Shown one piece after another: positions 45,442-54,039 of a stretch of 64,000 nucleotides of DNA. Source of the stretch: Desulfobacterales bacterium (GTDB lineage Bacteria; Desulfobacterota; Desulfobacteria; Desulfobacterales; Desulfosalsimonadaceae); assembly GCA_018335195.1 (NCBI GenBank), contig JAGXKN010000014.1, positions 1 to 64,000 on the forward strand, written 5' to 3'. Made by a program: the position numbers and the translations under genes. The notes beneath the pieces were generated by a model, which saw only the letters and a program-made list of their open reading frames with translations, ran no database searches and was not told the origin of the DNA. Every line of letters begins with the position of its first letter. The stretch's first letter is position 1.

Positions 45442-45978
45442 TCAGCCTGTCACCAGGTCTACCCGGTCGGTGCCGTCATACTCGGAAACCAGCACGTTGA
45501 CCGCGTCCGCGCGCCGGGTATCTACGAACCTGCCCACGTAATCGGCCTGTATGGGAAGTTCCCGGTGCCCCCGATCAATGAGAACGGCCAGTTCGATTCG
45601 CTCCGGCCGGCCGAAGTCGATGATCGCATCAAGGGCCGCCCGGATGGTGCGGCCGGTATAGAGCACGTCATCGATGAATATGATCTGTTTGCGGTTGACG
45701 TTGAAATCAATCCGGGTGGAGCGGACCTCGGGCTGATGGGAAATGCGGGTCCAGTCGTCCCGGTAGAGGTTGATGTCCATGTCTCCGGTGGGCACATCCG
45801 CAGACCCGATGCCGGAGATCCGCTCCCGGATGCGCCTGGCCAGGTAAACCCCCCGTGTATGAATGCCCACAAGCGCAAGGCTTTCCGGGTTTTCCCGGGA
45901 GTCCATGATCTGCCGGGCCAGCGTGTCGAGCATGTTGCTGATTTCTGCAGCCTCGCAAATGGTTTTGCGGTTGCTCAT
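45442..45978 (-). CDS. pyrR: PyrR bifunctional pyrimidine operon regulator / uracil phosphoribosyltransferase
   Basis: This 178-residue type I phosphoribosyltransferase-fold protein has the PRPP-binding motif IIFIDDVLYTGRTIRAALD, an N-terminal ALVGIHTRGVYLARRI, and DRGHRELPIQADYVG, the PyrR-specific block. PyrR binds pyr mRNA leaders in response to UMP and may also convert uracil to UMP. The frame is open upstream to 46185, but the ATG at 45978 gives the family start. No pyr operon or PyrR-binding leader is in the window. Confidence 0.95.
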   Translation of the reverse strand: MSNRKTICEAAEISNMLDTLARQIMDSRENPESLALVGIHTRGVYLARRIRERISGIGSADVPTGDMDINLYRDDWTRISHQPEVRSTRIDFNVNRKQIIFIDDVLYTGRTIRAALDAIIDFGRPERIELAVLIDRGHRELPIQADYVGRFVDTRRADAVNVLVSEYDGTDRVDLVTG

Positions 45979-46117
45979 CGATTCTTCCTTTTTTCGTTCC
46001 TTTACTCCGGTTCTGCCGGGTTGCAGGAAGCTTGTGTACCACAAAAACGATTGAAAATAAACGCAGTGTATACTATGGCTGCCGATAAGATCAAGATTTT
46101 GTTTTTTTGGAGACAAG

Positions 46118-46744
46118 ATGCATCTTTCCTGTAGCGGGGTGATTCTGGCCGGGGGGCGGAGTTCCCGCTTTGCCGGCGCAAACAAGGCCTTTTTCGATCT
46201 GGGCGGCAGTCCCGTGATTCAGCCCGTGATTGCCCTTTTCAGGGAAATGTTTTCCGAAACCCTGCTTGTGACCAATACCCCGGTGCCGTATCTGCCGTGG
46301 AATGCGGCCATTGTCACGGATATATTTTCCGTGAAAAGCTCCCTGACCGGCATCCATGCCGGGCTTTTTTACGCCGGAACCCCGTATATTTTCGTGGCGG
46401 CGTGCGATACGCCGTTTATCCGCAAATCCGTGGTGGAACTGGTTTTATCCGAAATCGAACCGGGAATTGCCGCGGTGATGCCCGAAACCCCCGCCGGCAC
46501 GGAACCCCTGTTTGCCGCCTATGCAACAGAAGCCCTGCCCGTGGTGGAGCATAATATCCGCCGGGAAAAGCTGAAAATCCAGCGGGTATTTCAAAAGCTC
46601 CGGGTCAGGAAAATCCCGGCAAACCGGGTGATGGAAGCTGACCCGGATCTGGAGACCTTTTTCAATATCAACACCCCCGCGGACCTGGAAGCGGCCCGGG
46701 CGCGGCTGGCGCGGAAAGTATCCGGCACAGGCGGCAATGACTGA
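46118..46744 (+). CDS. mobA: Molybdenum cofactor guanylyltransferase MobA
   Basis: The 208-residue nucleotidyltransferase has the MobA loop GVILAGGRSSRFAGANKAFF, the metal-binding VAACDTPFI and the C-terminal NINTPADLEAARARLA. It transfers GMP to molybdopterin to make the bis-MGD cofactor used by formate dehydrogenases and similar enzymes. The start has GGAG with spacing of eight. It leads a mobA-moaE-moaC set. Confidence 0.94.
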   Translation: MHLSCSGVILAGGRSSRFAGANKAFFDLGGSPVIQPVIALFREMFSETLLVTNTPVPYLPWNAAIVTDIFSVKSSLTGIHAGLFYAGTPYIFVAACDTPFIRKSVVELVLSEIEPGIAAVMPETPAGTEPLFAAYATEALPVVEHNIRREKLKIQRVFQKLRVRKIPANRVMEADPDLETFFNINTPADLEAARARLARKVSGTGGND

Positions 46745-46763
46745 CATACAAGGAGATACAATT

Positions 46764-47123
46764 ATGGATCAGAACCGATTAATCGAGAAGATCAAGGCAC
46801 ACCCGGAATACCACAGGGTCGGGATGATGCTCACCCATCACGGGGTGGTGCGGGGTACATCCCGGGACGGCCGGCCGGTGTCCGGGGTGCGCCTGCAGGT
46901 AAAAGACGAGCAGGTTGCCGGTATAATTGCATCCGAGAAGCAAAGCCCCGGAATCGTGGAGATACTGGTGGAATTCACCGATAAGGCCGAGCTGGCCGTG
47001 GGCGAGGATATCATGCTGATTGCGGTGGCCGGCGATTTCCGGGAAAACGTGCTTTCCTGCATGTCCCGCATGATTGATGCGGTCAAGCAGCTGGTGACCG
47101 CCAAGACGGAAAATTTCGCGTAA
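46764..47123 (+). CDS. moaE: MoaE-like molybdopterin synthase subunit (short form)
   Basis: This 119-residue protein has the MoaE-like opening VGMMLTHHGVVRGTSRDGRP and the helix GIVEILVEFTDKAELAVGED. It is about 30 residues shorter than E. coli MoaE, and the catalytic Lys region is hard to place. No moaD lies nearby. It may be a diverged catalytic subunit or a related protein with another role. The ATG at 46764 has AAGGAG at good spacing. Confidence 0.72.
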   Translation: MDQNRLIEKIKAHPEYHRVGMMLTHHGVVRGTSRDGRPVSGVRLQVKDEQVAGIIASEKQSPGIVEILVEFTDKAELAVGEDIMLIAVAGDFRENVLSCMSRMIDAVKQLVTAKTENFA

Positions 47124-47159
47124 AGCCTCAATGAGAAAAAGATCAACCGGAGTATTTTC

Positions 47160-47660
47160 ATGTCCGAGTTCAGTCATATGGACGAAAAGGGTCGGGCTCG
47201 CATGGTGGATGTGGGCGGCAAGGGCGTGACCGGCCGGCGTGCGGTTGCCCGAAGCCGGGTCTTTATGCGGGCCGATACCTTTGAGAAAGTTTCGAAAAAC
47301 CGGAGCAGAAAGGGCAACGTCCTGGAAACCGCCCGGATTGCCGGGATCATGGCAGCCAAGCAGACCCACCTGTTGATTCCCATGTGTCACCCGATTCAGA
47401 TCCGGCACGTGCAGATTGACTTTTATCCGGATGCCGAATCCGGGTCTTTCCGCATCGAGGCCGCCGCAGAGGCCGAGGACCGAACGGGCGTGGAAATGGA
47501 GGCCATGACGGCAGCTTCCGTGGCCGCATTGACGATATACGACATGTGCAAGTCCCATGACCGGGAAATGGTCATATCCGATGTGTGCCTGCTGGAAAAA
47601 TCCGGCGGGAAAAGCGGCCATTACGTGAGAAACCCGGACTTGCAGGACCCGGGCGCCTGA
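47160..47660 (+). CDS. moaC: Cyclic pyranopterin monophosphate synthase MoaC
   Basis: The 166-residue MoaC has SHMDEKGRARMVDVGGK, KQTHLLIPMCHPIQI and the helix GVEMEAMTAASVAALTIYDM CKS, with catalytic Lys in these blocks. It completes the first step of molybdopterin synthesis from the MoaA product. GGAG eight bases before the ATG. Downstream of mobA and moaE. Confidence 0.97.
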   Translation: MSEFSHMDEKGRARMVDVGGKGVTGRRAVARSRVFMRADTFEKVSKNRSRKGNVLETARIAGIMAAKQTHLLIPMCHPIQIRHVQIDFYPDAESGSFRIEAAAEAEDRTGVEMEAMTAASVAALTIYDMCKSHDREMVISDVCLLEKSGGKSGHYVRNPDLQDPGA

Positions 47661-47685
47661 TGGGCAACCCGGGGGAGGGGCGTGT

Positions 47686-48774
47686 ATGATTGTAGCCGTG
47701 GAGGTTTTATATCTTCTGGCCGGCCTGGGCGGCGGGGCACTGATGGGCCTGGCAATCGGTTTTCTGGTTTTTTCCAGGCGGGCCCGGTCCCTGGAGCGCC
47801 AACAGCGGCAGGAACTCGCCGGAGAAGTTACCCGGCCGGTGCTAGACGCCCTGGAAAGGTTTGAGCGGCAGGTGCAGACCATGGAGCAGGGCCGGCAGAA
47901 CGCCTATGGCGGACTTTTCCGGCAGGTGGAAACCCTGGCCCGGACCCAGCAGGACCTGCAGCGGGAAACCGGCAGGCTGGTCCAGGCCCTCAGGCAGCCC
48001 CAGGTACGGGGGCGGTGGGGGGAGCTCACCCTGCGCCGGGTGGCGGAAATCTCGGGCATGCAAAATCACTGCGATTTTTATGAACAGGCCGCAGCCCGGA
48101 CAGAAGACGGGATGCTGCGGCCGGACCTGGTGGTCCGGCTGCCCGGCCAAAGGCAGATCGTCATTGACGCCAAGGTCCCGCTTACAGCCTACCTGGATTC
48201 CCTGGAGACCGATTCGGAGGAACAGGCCCGTGAGCAGGCAGACCGTCATGCCGAGCTGGTCCGCTCCCATATCACCCGGCTTGCCCAGAAATCCTACTGG
48301 CGGCAGTTCGAGCCCACTCCGGAATTTGTGGTGCTTTTTATGCCGGGGGAAAATTTTTTCAGCGCGGCGCTTTCAAGGCAGCCCGGACTGATTGAAGAGG
48401 GCGCGGCCAGGGGCGTGATCCTGTCCACGCCCACCACCCTGATTACCCTGCTGAAAACCGTGGCATATGCGTGGCGGCAGGAATCGGCCGTGGAAAACGC
48501 CCGCGAGGTCAGCCGCCTGGGAAGCGAGCTCTACAACCGCTTATACGGCATGATCGGGCATTTCAATTCTCTGGGCCGGGAGCTGGACAAAAGCGTGGCC
48601 GCCTTTAACCGGACGGTGGGATCCCTGGAACGGCGGGTGCTGGTATCGGCCCGCAGGTTCCGGGAACTGGGCGTGGTGCCGTCCGACCGGCAAACCATGG
48701 ACGCGCCGGGCTGTATTGAAAATAAGCCGCGGCAAATGGAGCCGGGGGAAGCCGATGAGACTGAAGAGGCCTGA
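47686..48774 (+). CDS. rmuC: DNA recombination protein RmuC homologue
   Basis: The 362-residue protein has an N-terminal membrane helix (LYLLAGLGGGALMGLAIGFL), a coiled-coil region (about 40-110) and the RmuC core with RGRWGELTLRRVAEISGM, VIDAKVPLTAYLDSL and MPGENFFSAAL. RmuC limits inversions at short repeats and resembles a restriction-enzyme-like nuclease fold. It is shorter than E. coli RmuC (475) mainly in the coiled coil. GGGGGAGG precedes the ATG. Its end overlaps mltA by 20 bases. Confidence 0.93.
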   Translation: MIVAVEVLYLLAGLGGGALMGLAIGFLVFSRRARSLERQQRQELAGEVTRPVLDALERFERQVQTMEQGRQNAYGGLFRQVETLARTQQDLQRETGRLVQALRQPQVRGRWGELTLRRVAEISGMQNHCDFYEQAAARTEDGMLRPDLVVRLPGQRQIVIDAKVPLTAYLDSLETDSEEQAREQADRHAELVRSHITRLAQKSYWRQFEPTPEFVVLFMPGENFFSAALSRQPGLIEEGAARGVILSTPTTLITLLKTVAYAWRQESAVENAREVSRLGSELYNRLYGMIGHFNSLGRELDKSVAAFNRTVGSLERRVLVSARRFRELGVVPSDRQTMDAPGCIENKPRQMEPGEADETEEA

Positions 48775-49975
48775 AGCCGTGCGCGTCCTGGCCGGGCTGG
48801 CGGCCCTGCTGATGTTATTTTTGCCGGTACAGCCCGTATTTTGCGCGCAGATCACGCGCGTTGCAGTTGAGAATTATCCGGATTTTGCCGATGATTTGGT
48901 TTTTGACGGGCTGGATCGTACAATTGCGGCTAGTATTGCCTATTACGAAAAGCTGCCGGCTTCCCGGGAGTTTGAATTCGGCCCGGATACGTATACGGCT
49001 GCTGAACTGGCTGCCGGGCTGCAGCGGTTTAAGGAATTTGTCCGAACCCGGCCCGTTCCGTTGGAACTCAAAAGATTTTTTAAAAAACACGCCCGGGTGT
49101 ATGCATTTGAAGAGAAAAAGCAGCAGGTGCGGGTCCTGTTTACCGGATATTATGAACCCGTGCTTGCCGGCAGCCCCCGGAGAAGCGGAAAATATCCGTA
49201 CCCGGTATATGCGCGTCCCCGGGATCTGGTGCATGTGGACCTGGGCGCTTTTGACCGGCAATGCGGCAAAAGCACCGTAATCGGGCGTAACACGGGAAGC
49301 CGCGTGGTGCCTTATTATGACCGCCGGACCATTGAAACCACCGATGTCCTGGAATCGCGCGCAGATGTTATCGCCTGGGTGGCAGACCCGGTCAAGCGGT
49401 TTTTCCTTCACGTGCAGGGTTCGGGCCGGATTGTATTTGAAAGCGGGCGCATCTGCCGGGTGAATTATGATATTACCAACGGCCGCCCCTATCGCAGCAT
49501 CGGCAGGTATTTAATCGACAAGGGGAAAATCAGCCGGGAAGAGATGTCCATGCAGGCCATCGGCGATTATATCCGCGGGCATCCGGATGAAATGCAGGAG
49601 ATCTTTTTTTACAATCCCAGGTACGTGTTTTTCAAGGAGGCCCAGGACGGTCCTTTTGGATCCCTGGGTGTAAAACTGACCCCGGGGCGCTCGGTGGCCC
49701 TGGATCAGGAAATCACCCCGTCCGGCGCGCTGCTGTTTGTTTCGGCAAAAAGGCCGGTAGGCGACGGCACGGGCGGTGTGGATCACTGGCAAGCCTTTTC
49801 GCGGTTCATGTGCAGCCAGGATACGGGAAGCGCCATCCGCGGGCCCGGGCGGGCCGATATTTTCTGGGGCAGCGGCGGATATGCGGAGCTTGCCGCCGGC
49901 CACATGAAGCACCGGGGGCGGCTGTATTTCCTGGTCATCAACCCGGATGCAAAACCCCCGATCCCCAGCAGATAG
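48755..49975 (+). CDS. mltA: Membrane-bound lytic murein transglycosylase A-like protein
   Basis: The 406-residue MltA has a signal sequence (VLAGLAALLMLFLPVQPVFC), the MltA domain (VRVLFTGYYEPVLAGSPRRS, FFLHVQGSGRI) and the 3D domain (ALLFVSAKRPV, AIRGPGRADIFWGSGGYAE) whose Asp in RADIFWG is the likely catalytic acid. It cleaves peptidoglycan with 1,6-anhydro formation in the periplasm. A lipobox (PVFCAQ) is loosely present, so it may be a lipoprotein. The ATG at 48755 overlaps the end of rmuC. Confidence 0.92.
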   Translation: MRLKRPEAVRVLAGLAALLMLFLPVQPVFCAQITRVAVENYPDFADDLVFDGLDRTIAASIAYYEKLPASREFEFGPDTYTAAELAAGLQRFKEFVRTRPVPLELKRFFKKHARVYAFEEKKQQVRVLFTGYYEPVLAGSPRRSGKYPYPVYARPRDLVHVDLGAFDRQCGKSTVIGRNTGSRVVPYYDRRTIETTDVLESRADVIAWVADPVKRFFLHVQGSGRIVFESGRICRVNYDITNGRPYRSIGRYLIDKGKISREEMSMQAIGDYIRGHPDEMQEIFFYNPRYVFFKEAQDGPFGSLGVKLTPGRSVALDQEITPSGALLFVSAKRPVGDGTGGVDHWQAFSRFMCSQDTGSAIRGPGRADIFWGSGGYAELAAGHMKHRGRLYFLVINPDAKPPIPSR

Positions 49976-50170
49976 AACAAATCCTCTTGTCCCAATCAAA
50001 ATCGGTATCGATCGGTATCGCAAGCGAAAGGAAGCCGTTTCCGATAACGAATCGCCGTCCGCTTTCGTGCCCGATGCATCTGCGCAAAACACCCCGCCGT
50101 CTCGCCCTGTCCCAACTCCTCGACAGTTCCCCCGTCTAATTCCGGTGCCCAGGGGTTGTTTACCCGGGCT

Positions 50171-51313
50171 TCAATCCTCTGACGGGCGGGTTGCGGATTC
50201 GAAGATCATCAGCGCGCCCCCAAGCAGGGCCATTGCCCCGGAGGCGGCAAACAAGGCCGGGGCGCCGATGATGTCAAAAAAGTAGCCGTTGGCCATAAAC
50301 CCCACCATGATGCCCAGGCCGTAGGTCACGGCATTGTTGACCGCCTGGCCCATGGTCTTGGTCTCTGGCGGGGTGAGCTTGTCAATGTATAGGATGCTGG
50401 CCACGTGAAAGGCGCCGTAGGAAAAAGCGTGGAGCAGTTGTGTAAGGAGAATCACCCAGGCGGCCCCGGAGCCCGCCAGCACCAGCCACCTGATCCCGGT
50501 CAGGACGAATGCGGCAATCAATACCTTTTCGTGGGAAAACCGCCGAAATATGGGCACCGAATATACCATGATGCCGATTTCCGCCAGCACAGCCAGCGCC
50601 CAGGCAAACCCGATGAACGTGGAGTTAAACCCGATGTTTTCCAGGTGAATCGAAAAAAAACCGTAATACGTGCCGTGACTGGCCAGCATCAGGAAGGCCG
50701 CGATGAGAAATATCACCACGCGTCTTCGCAAAAGCGTCCTGGCGCCCGCGGAAAAGGAAAGCTGCTGCCGGTGTCCTGCGGTGTGGGGCACGTTTAAGGC
50801 CAGCAGCGACTGGATCAGGCTGCCGCAGAGGATGAGCACGATGATGATATCCGCGGAAAATGCGTCAATGGCCCGGCCCACTGCCGTGACCATGATGATG
50901 AAGCTGATCGATCCCCATGCCCGAAGCCTTCCGTAACGGTTTTTCTCCGTGTCAAGAAGGTCCATGGAAAACGATTCCAGAAAGGAGATCAGAGGCGCAT
51001 AGAAAATCCCGTAGAAGCCGGTAATGGCGAACATGAACCAGAAATCGGTGGTCAGCAGGTAAAACGCCCATATGGCGGTGCTGGTAAAGTGACAGAAGAT
51101 GAAAATCGGCCGGCGGAGGGCAAAACGATCCGCGATCGCACCCCAGATCAGCGGGAAAAAGGCGGTGGCCAGGGTGCGCAGCGCGGAGATGGTGCCGATC
51201 TCAAAACCGGAAAATCCCAGGTGATAACAGTAAAGGTTGAAATAGGGCAGGTAGATCCCGAGTATTGCGAAATAAATAAAATACAGGCTGCTCAGCGACC
51301 ACTTGACAGGCAT
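50171..51313 (-). CDS. MFS transporter (3-phenylpropionate/LacY-like subgroup)
   Basis: This 380-residue protein has about 12 helices. Its N-terminus, LSSLYFIYFAILGIYLPYFN then GFSGFEIGTISALRTLATAF and WGAIADRF (the A-like loop), matches the MFS_1-like group that includes HcaT and nucleoside permeases. The substrate cannot be read from the sequence. It lies between mltA and an AI-2E-type carrier gene; the start is 22 bases past the latter's stop. Confidence 0.86.
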   Translation of the reverse strand: MPVKWSLSSLYFIYFAILGIYLPYFNLYCYHLGFSGFEIGTISALRTLATAFFPLIWGAIADRFALRRPIFIFCHFTSTAIWAFYLLTTDFWFMFAITGFYGIFYAPLISFLESFSMDLLDTEKNRYGRLRAWGSISFIIMVTAVGRAIDAFSADIIIVLILCGSLIQSLLALNVPHTAGHRQQLSFSAGARTLLRRRVVIFLIAAFLMLASHGTYYGFFSIHLENIGFNSTFIGFAWALAVLAEIGIMVYSVPIFRRFSHEKVLIAAFVLTGIRWLVLAGSGAAWVILLTQLLHAFSYGAFHVASILYIDKLTPPETKTMGQAVNNAVTYGLGIMVGFMANGYFFDIIGAPALFAASGAMALLGGALMIFESATRPSED

Positions 51314-51334
51314 TTGAAAAACAGATTCCGGGAT

Positions 51335-52465
51335 TTATCGCGTTTTTATGGATCCGGAGCCAACCGGCTCGTCTTCGATCTCCGAATGCGGCATCGTCGG
51401 GCCGGGTGTTTCATTGCCCAGCATTACCGCCAGCCAGCGGGTTTCCGGGTTGCTTTCCATGGCGATCTTAAAGATCATGGTCAGCGGCACTGACAGGAGC
51501 ATGCCCACCGGGCCCAGCACCCATCCCCAGAAAACCAGGGAGAGAAATACCACCAGCGTGGAAAGTCCCAGCCCGCTGCCCATGAATCGGGGCTCAAGAA
51601 AGTTTCCGATGGCCATGTTCACCGCCACAAATCCGGCTGAGCAAAGCGCGGCCGGCCAGAGACCCAGCTGGGCCAGGGCCAGCAGGACGGGGGGCACGGC
51701 GGCGATAATCGAGCCGATATTGGGCACGTAATTGAGCAGAAACGCCAGCAGTCCCCAGAGCAGGGCAAAATCTAGGCCAAGCACCGACAGCCAGATCCAG
51801 ATCAACAGGCCGGTCAGCACGCTGAGCAGGGTTTTGATGGCCAGGTATCGGTTGACACTCCGGGTAAAGCGCCTGTAATTGTAAAGGGATTTTTCCGGGG
51901 CCTTGAACGCGTTTCGGATTTTTTCCGGAAAGCCGGCCGCCTCCAGCAGGATGAAAATCACGGTGAGAATGATCAGAAAGGCGTTGGTCAGCGCGCTGCT
52001 GAGCCCGGTCAGGGTGCGGGCGGCCATCTGCATGGCCATGCCGGGATCCAGGTACTCGCGGACCATTTGTTCGCTGACATTTACTCCGTGCGCATTTAGC
52101 CATACAATCAGTTTTCTCAGCTCCTCCATCAAGTTTGACTGGTAAGAAGGCAAAGCAGCGGTGAACTGGGCCACGGATCCGCCCAGAAACTGGACCAGCA
52201 GCGTTCCCAGCGCCAGAATGACAGCCATTATAAATGCAATGGAAAGGATCTTGGGCACCCCTTTTTCCTGCATCCAGAACATGGGCGGGGTAAAAATAAT
52301 GCCGACGAACACCGAAAGCAGAAACGGCACCAGGATGCCAGCAGATGCGCGCATGCCCGCGACAATGACCACAAAGCATGCTGCACCGATTAAGAATCGG
52401 ATTTCTCGGGATAATAGGTTGGGCGCTTCCATGGCGAAAGTCCGGGATTGAGCGATTTTATTCAT
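51335..52465 (-). CDS. AI-2E family transporter (PerM/YdiK-like)
   Basis: The 376-residue membrane protein has the family halves: an N-terminal helix pair (FVVIVAGMRASAGILVPFLL) and the conserved C-terminal region (LVFWGWVLGPVGMLLSVPLT). Also present is LLNYVPNIGSIIAAVPPVLL. The family includes the AI-2 exporter TqsA, sodium/proton antiporters and permeases of unknown cargo, so the function stays open. The ATG at 52465 is chosen among several; 52432 is an alternative. Divergent from the DUF1573 gene. Confidence 0.86.
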   Translation of the reverse strand: MNKIAQSRTFAMEAPNLLSREIRFLIGAACFVVIVAGMRASAGILVPFLLSVFVGIIFTPPMFWMQEKGVPKILSIAFIMAVILALGTLLVQFLGGSVAQFTAALPSYQSNLMEELRKLIVWLNAHGVNVSEQMVREYLDPGMAMQMAARTLTGLSSALTNAFLIILTVIFILLEAAGFPEKIRNAFKAPEKSLYNYRRFTRSVNRYLAIKTLLSVLTGLLIWIWLSVLGLDFALLWGLLAFLLNYVPNIGSIIAAVPPVLLALAQLGLWPAALCSAGFVAVNMAIGNFLEPRFMGSGLGLSTLVVFLSLVFWGWVLGPVGMLLSVPLTMIFKIAMESNPETRWLAVMLGNETPGPTMPHSEIEDEPVGSGSIKTR

Positions 52466-52486
52466 ACATTTCAGTACCTGTTTATC

Positions 52487-52514
52487 AGAAAGCCTGCCAG
52501 CCGGCAAGCTTTCT
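52487..52514. other. Imperfect hairpin in the divergent region before the DUF1573 gene
   Basis: AGAAAGC-C-TGCC and GGCA-A-GCTTTCT form an 11-bp stem with one mismatch around AGCC. It lies just upstream of the DUF1573 promoter at 52524-52552 and about 20 bases upstream of the divergent start codon, so it may be an operator or mRNA structure. Confidence 0.35.
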
Positions 52515-52523
52515 GTGCTGCAC

Positions 52524-52552
52524 TTGACATCCGGCGCGGGATCACTTATTAC
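52524..52552 (+). promoter_or_regulatory. Sigma-70-type promoter of the DUF1573 selenoprotein candidate
   Basis: TTGACA (52524-52529), exactly 17 bases, TATTAC (52547-52552). Transcription would start near 52559, leaving about 80 bases before the ATG at 52638, which has GAGGAG seven bases upstream. This shows the gene has intact expression signals. Confidence 0.65.
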
Positions 52553-52637
52553 CCTTCAGAAGGGTCAGCCGGTAACGCGGCATGGCCGAGCAGAACCCTG
52601 GTTTTTCAACAGATGGATGGATAAAGAGGAGACCCGC

Positions 52638-53372
52638 ATGATTCGAAGGAAAATTCCGCTGGCGGTGTGTTTGGCCGCCCTGATGGCGCTTCTGGGCGCA
52701 ATTGCGGCCCTGGCCGGTTCGGATGCCGCAGGGGAGCCCAGGACGGTGGTTAAACATCCGAAGCATGATTTCGGCAGTGTGTATGCAGGCACGGATATCA
52801 CGCATACATTCAATATTGAAAACGCCGGAGACACCCCCCTGCACCTCAAGTCGGTGCGCAGCGGGTGAGGATGCACCACGGTCGGGAAAACCGACCGGAT
52901 CCCCCCGGGCGGGCAGGGATACGTCAAGGTCAAAGTCAGCACGAGTCTTTCAGATGGCGGCAGGAAATTAAGCAAAACGGTTACAGTAACAACCGACGAC
53001 CCGAATCATTCCCGGCAGCGGCTGTTAATTTCCGGGCAGGTCAAGCCCTATATCACAGTTGCGCCCCGCCGGGTGGTTTTGCGCGGCAGAGCCGGCGAAA
53101 AGATTTCCGAGACCGTCCGGATCATCCCGCAGACTGATGACCCTTTTCATATCAGGGATGTTTCGGCCATACGGGGCGTGGATGTGCGTTATACGCTGGA
53201 AGAGGTTGAAGAATCCGGGAAAAAGGGCTACGCCCTGCACCTGGAAAATCGGAGAAAGACCCCGGGCCGGTACCACGATTCCATTCACGTGAAAACCGAC
53301 AGTGACGTGGCCGAAACCATTACCATCGCAGTGGGCGGCGTAATTCTGGCATCCGAAGAACAGAGGGAATAG
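52638..53372 (+). CDS. DUF1573 protein, candidate selenoprotein with in-frame UGA
   Basis: Reading TGA 52866-52868 as selenocysteine (residue 77), the frame gives 244 residues: signal peptide (LAVCLAALMALLGAIAALAG), then a DUF1573 domain with HPKHDFGSVYAGTDITHTF, NIENAGDTPLHLKSVRSG, U, GCTTVGK, and TVTVTTDDPNHSRQRLL. Family members have Cys-Gly-Cys where this has U-Gly-Cys. The 167 codons after the TGA hold no stop and continue the same fold, with an additional C-terminal domain (ITVAPRRVVLRGRAG and onward). A SECIS-like hairpin follows the TGA. The protein would be periplasmic. An alternative is a nonsense mutation of TGC or TGT to TGA; intact promoter, ribosome site and 3' half argue against it. 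Confidence 0.78.
52866..52902 (+). promoter_or_regulatory. Candidate bacterial SECIS element with UGA codon
   Basis: TGA (52866-52868) is followed by a lower stem GGAT (52869-52872) with ATCC (52899-52902), an internal bulge, an upper stem CGGTCGG (52879-52885) with CCGACCG (52891-52897), and apical loop GAAAA. The loop begins with G and starts 17 bases after the TGA. Bacterial SECIS elements have the apical loop about 16-37 bases from the UGA, a 4-16-bp upper stem and a G among the first two loop bases; all conditions are met. Confidence 0.72.
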
Positions 53373-53380
53373 GCAGCAGT

Positions 53381-54004
53381 ATGGCAAATTTCAAGGTGAT
53401 CGCCTTTGACTGTGACGGCGTGATGTTTGACACGCAAAAGGCCAACCGCACCTATTACAACGATATCCTGGCGTATCTGGACAAGCCGCCCATGACAGAC
53501 AAGCAGTTCGCCTATTGCCAGATGGCCACCGCAGACCAGGCCTTGGCTTACCTGGTTCCGGATGAACACGAGTTTGCCGCAGCCCAGGCGTTTCGCAAAA
53601 AACAGGGCTACGGCCCCTATATCCGGTATATGCAGATGGCACCGGACCTGGTCGATGTGCTGGCCTGGTGCCGCCCCGGCCTGAAGACCGCGATTGCCAC
53701 GAACCGGGCCGATACCATGAACCGGGTGCTGACGGAACACGGGCTGGACGGGTATTTCGATCTCGTGGTCACTGCCCTGGACGTGGGAAATCCCAAGCCC
53801 CACCCGGAGCAATTGATACGGATTATCGATGTTTTCCGGGTTCGGCCTGAGGAAGTACTTTATATCGGCGATTCTTCGGTTGACCAGGAAGCCGCCCGGT
53901 CAGCCGGGGTCGTGCTGGCGGCCTGCTGCAATCGCGATATGGCGGCCGACTACCATATTGATCGGCTCGGCGAGATCAAGGCCATTGCCGCCGGCCCCTC
54001 ATGA
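53381..54004 (+). CDS. HAD-superfamily phosphatase (phosphoglycolate phosphatase-like)
   Basis: The 207-residue HAD hydrolase has motif I VIAFDCDGVMFDT (nucleophile Asp and DxD), motif II Thr/Asn in IATNRADTMN, motif III Lys in GNPKPHPEQLI and motif IV YIGDSSVDQEAARSAG. A helical cap lies between I and II. It dephosphorylates a small metabolite, perhaps phosphoglycolate, but the substrate is not fixed by the sequence. It begins nine bases after the DUF1573 stop and may share its transcript. polA follows by 35 bases. Confidence 0.88.
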   Translation: MANFKVIAFDCDGVMFDTQKANRTYYNDILAYLDKPPMTDKQFAYCQMATADQALAYLVPDEHEFAAAQAFRKKQGYGPYIRYMQMAPDLVDVLAWCRPGLKTAIATNRADTMNRVLTEHGLDGYFDLVVTALDVGNPKPHPEQLIRIIDVFRVRPEEVLYIGDSSVDQEAARSAGVVLAACCNRDMAADYHIDRLGEIKAIAAGPS

Positions 54005-54039
54005 TGATGAAAACGTATCACCCATCCGGATGACAGCCC

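Noticed and set aside
49998-50022. Short tandem ATCGGTATCG repeat after mltA
   Set aside because: Only two 10-base units; too small to call an element.
53073-53372. Separate gene starting downstream of the TGA in the DUF1573 region
   Set aside because: There is no ribosome site or family start there, and the sequence from the TGA to 53073 continues the same frame and fold. A single gene read through UGA explains everything.
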